Part shown: in pieces, positions 5,683 through 5,913 of the stretch
How the letters are laid out: the number at the start of each line of letters is the position of its first letter
How positions within the stretch are numbered: position 1 is the first letter of the stretch
Assembly (NCBI GenBank): GCA_947177825.1
Contig: CAMWWA010000083.1
Location: forward strand, 1-5,913
Length of the DNA stretch: 5,913 nucleotides
DNA from: an uncultured Clostridia bacterium
GTDB lineage: Bacteria; Bacillota; Clostridia; Christensenellales; Borkfalkiaceae
Direction of reading: 5' to 3'
Position numbers and translations under genes: made by a program
The notes under the pieces: generated by a model
The model's database searches: none
What the model was told of the DNA's origin: nothing
Seen by the model: the letters and a program-made list of their open reading frames with translations, nothing else

Positions 5683-5718
5683 AAAGGGGGTCCCTCGACC
5701 CCCTTTATTATTTTATTG
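5683..5718. terminator. Strong convergent (bidirectional) intrinsic terminator
   Basis: AAAGGGGGTC (5683-5692) pairs perfectly with GACCCCCTTT (5697-5706) around a CCTC loop, giving a 10-bp stem. On the plus strand it is followed by ATTATTTTATTG, ending the small peptide transcript 24 bases after its stop. On the minus strand it starts directly after the Nudix stop codon, with a second in-frame TAA at the stem edge, and is followed by TAGTTTGC. It should therefore end both convergent transcripts. Confidence 0.9.
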
Positions 5719-5913
5719 ATAAATACTTGTAAATAGCGGTGACTGTCTTTGCGTCGCAGATTTCGCCGCTTTCAATCATTTTTATCACTTCTTCCAACTC
5801 GAAAAATTCACAGGAAAGAAATTCGCCTTCGTCGGTGTGCCTGCCCGTAAATTCGCCACCCTCCGCAAGATAGATATGAATAATTTCGTCGGTATAACCC
5901 GGCGACGGATAGA
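5708..5913 (-). CDS. Nudix hydrolase, ADP-ribose pyrophosphatase type (C-terminal part only)
   Basis: The last 67 codons of a minus-strand gene enter from the right edge and stop at TAA (5710-5708), with a second TAA right behind. The fragment begins YPSPGYTDEIIHIYLAEGG and continues with HTDEGEFL and an acidic helix ELEEVIKMIESGEICDAKT. This is the characteristic C-terminal half of NudF-like ADP-ribose diphosphatases, which split ADP-ribose into AMP and ribose 5-phosphate; the phenylalanine expected before YPSPG would be completed by the two leftover edge bases. The catalytic Nudix box lies upstream, beyond the window, so activity cannot be judged. It is convergent with the small peptide gene and shares its terminator. 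Confidence 0.88.
   Translation of the reverse strand, partial: YPSPGYTDEIIHIYLAEGGEFTGRHTDEGEFLSCEFFELEEVIKMIESGEICDAKTVTAIYKYLSIK

Overview
The window reads as a chromosomal segment of a Gram-positive anaerobe of the Bacillota, most likely class Clostridia and plausibly an uncultured gut lineage. Pointers are strong Shine-Dalgarno sequences (GGAGG type), sigma-A style promoters with 17-base spacers, an ECF-type vitamin transporter S component, a type III pantothenate kinase (CoaX), an ACT-domain homoserine dehydrogenase, a flotillin, and a tiny Cys/Gly-rich peptide of a kind common in Clostridia. Base composition looks close to half G+C. This placement is inference. No mobile element, tRNA, rRNA or CRISPR array was seen.

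Layout. At the left, on the minus strand, is a flotillin-like membrane scaffold gene (3' end cut by the window edge) with its own well-formed promoter in the gap at about 1373-1548. A GC-rich hairpin terminator at 1548-1572 separates it from a four-gene minus-strand operon covering 1577-5144. In transcription order the operon encodes an ECF transporter S component (probably for pantothenate), CoaX, homoserine dehydrogenase, and a RimK-like ATP-grasp ligase. These genes are packed tightly: an ATGA overlap, a TAATG overlap, and a 6-base gap. The operon is transcribed from a promoter around 5281-5309 through a leader of about 130 bases that contains a strong hairpin.

The divergent intergenic region (5145-5442) is the most information-rich non-coding stretch. 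It holds two predicted divergent promoters, an inverted repeat followed by a T-run, a heptamer present three times, and leader structures on both sides. To its right, on the plus strand, is a 71-residue Cys/Gly-rich membrane peptide gene ending in a strong, probably bidirectional terminator (5683-5706). The window closes with the C-terminal part of a Nudix hydrolase of the ADP-ribose pyrophosphatase type on the minus strand (5708-5913).

How the genes work together: the S component and CoaX make a coherent module that imports pantothenate and phosphorylates it as the first step to coenzyme A. Homoserine dehydrogenase belongs to the aspartate-to-threonine/methionine pathway. Why it is translationally coupled to CoaX, and what the RimK-like ligase behind it acts on, is not evident. 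No clear new system is visible. The best leads are the regulatory architecture between 5145 and 5442 and the unusual gene company of the operon.
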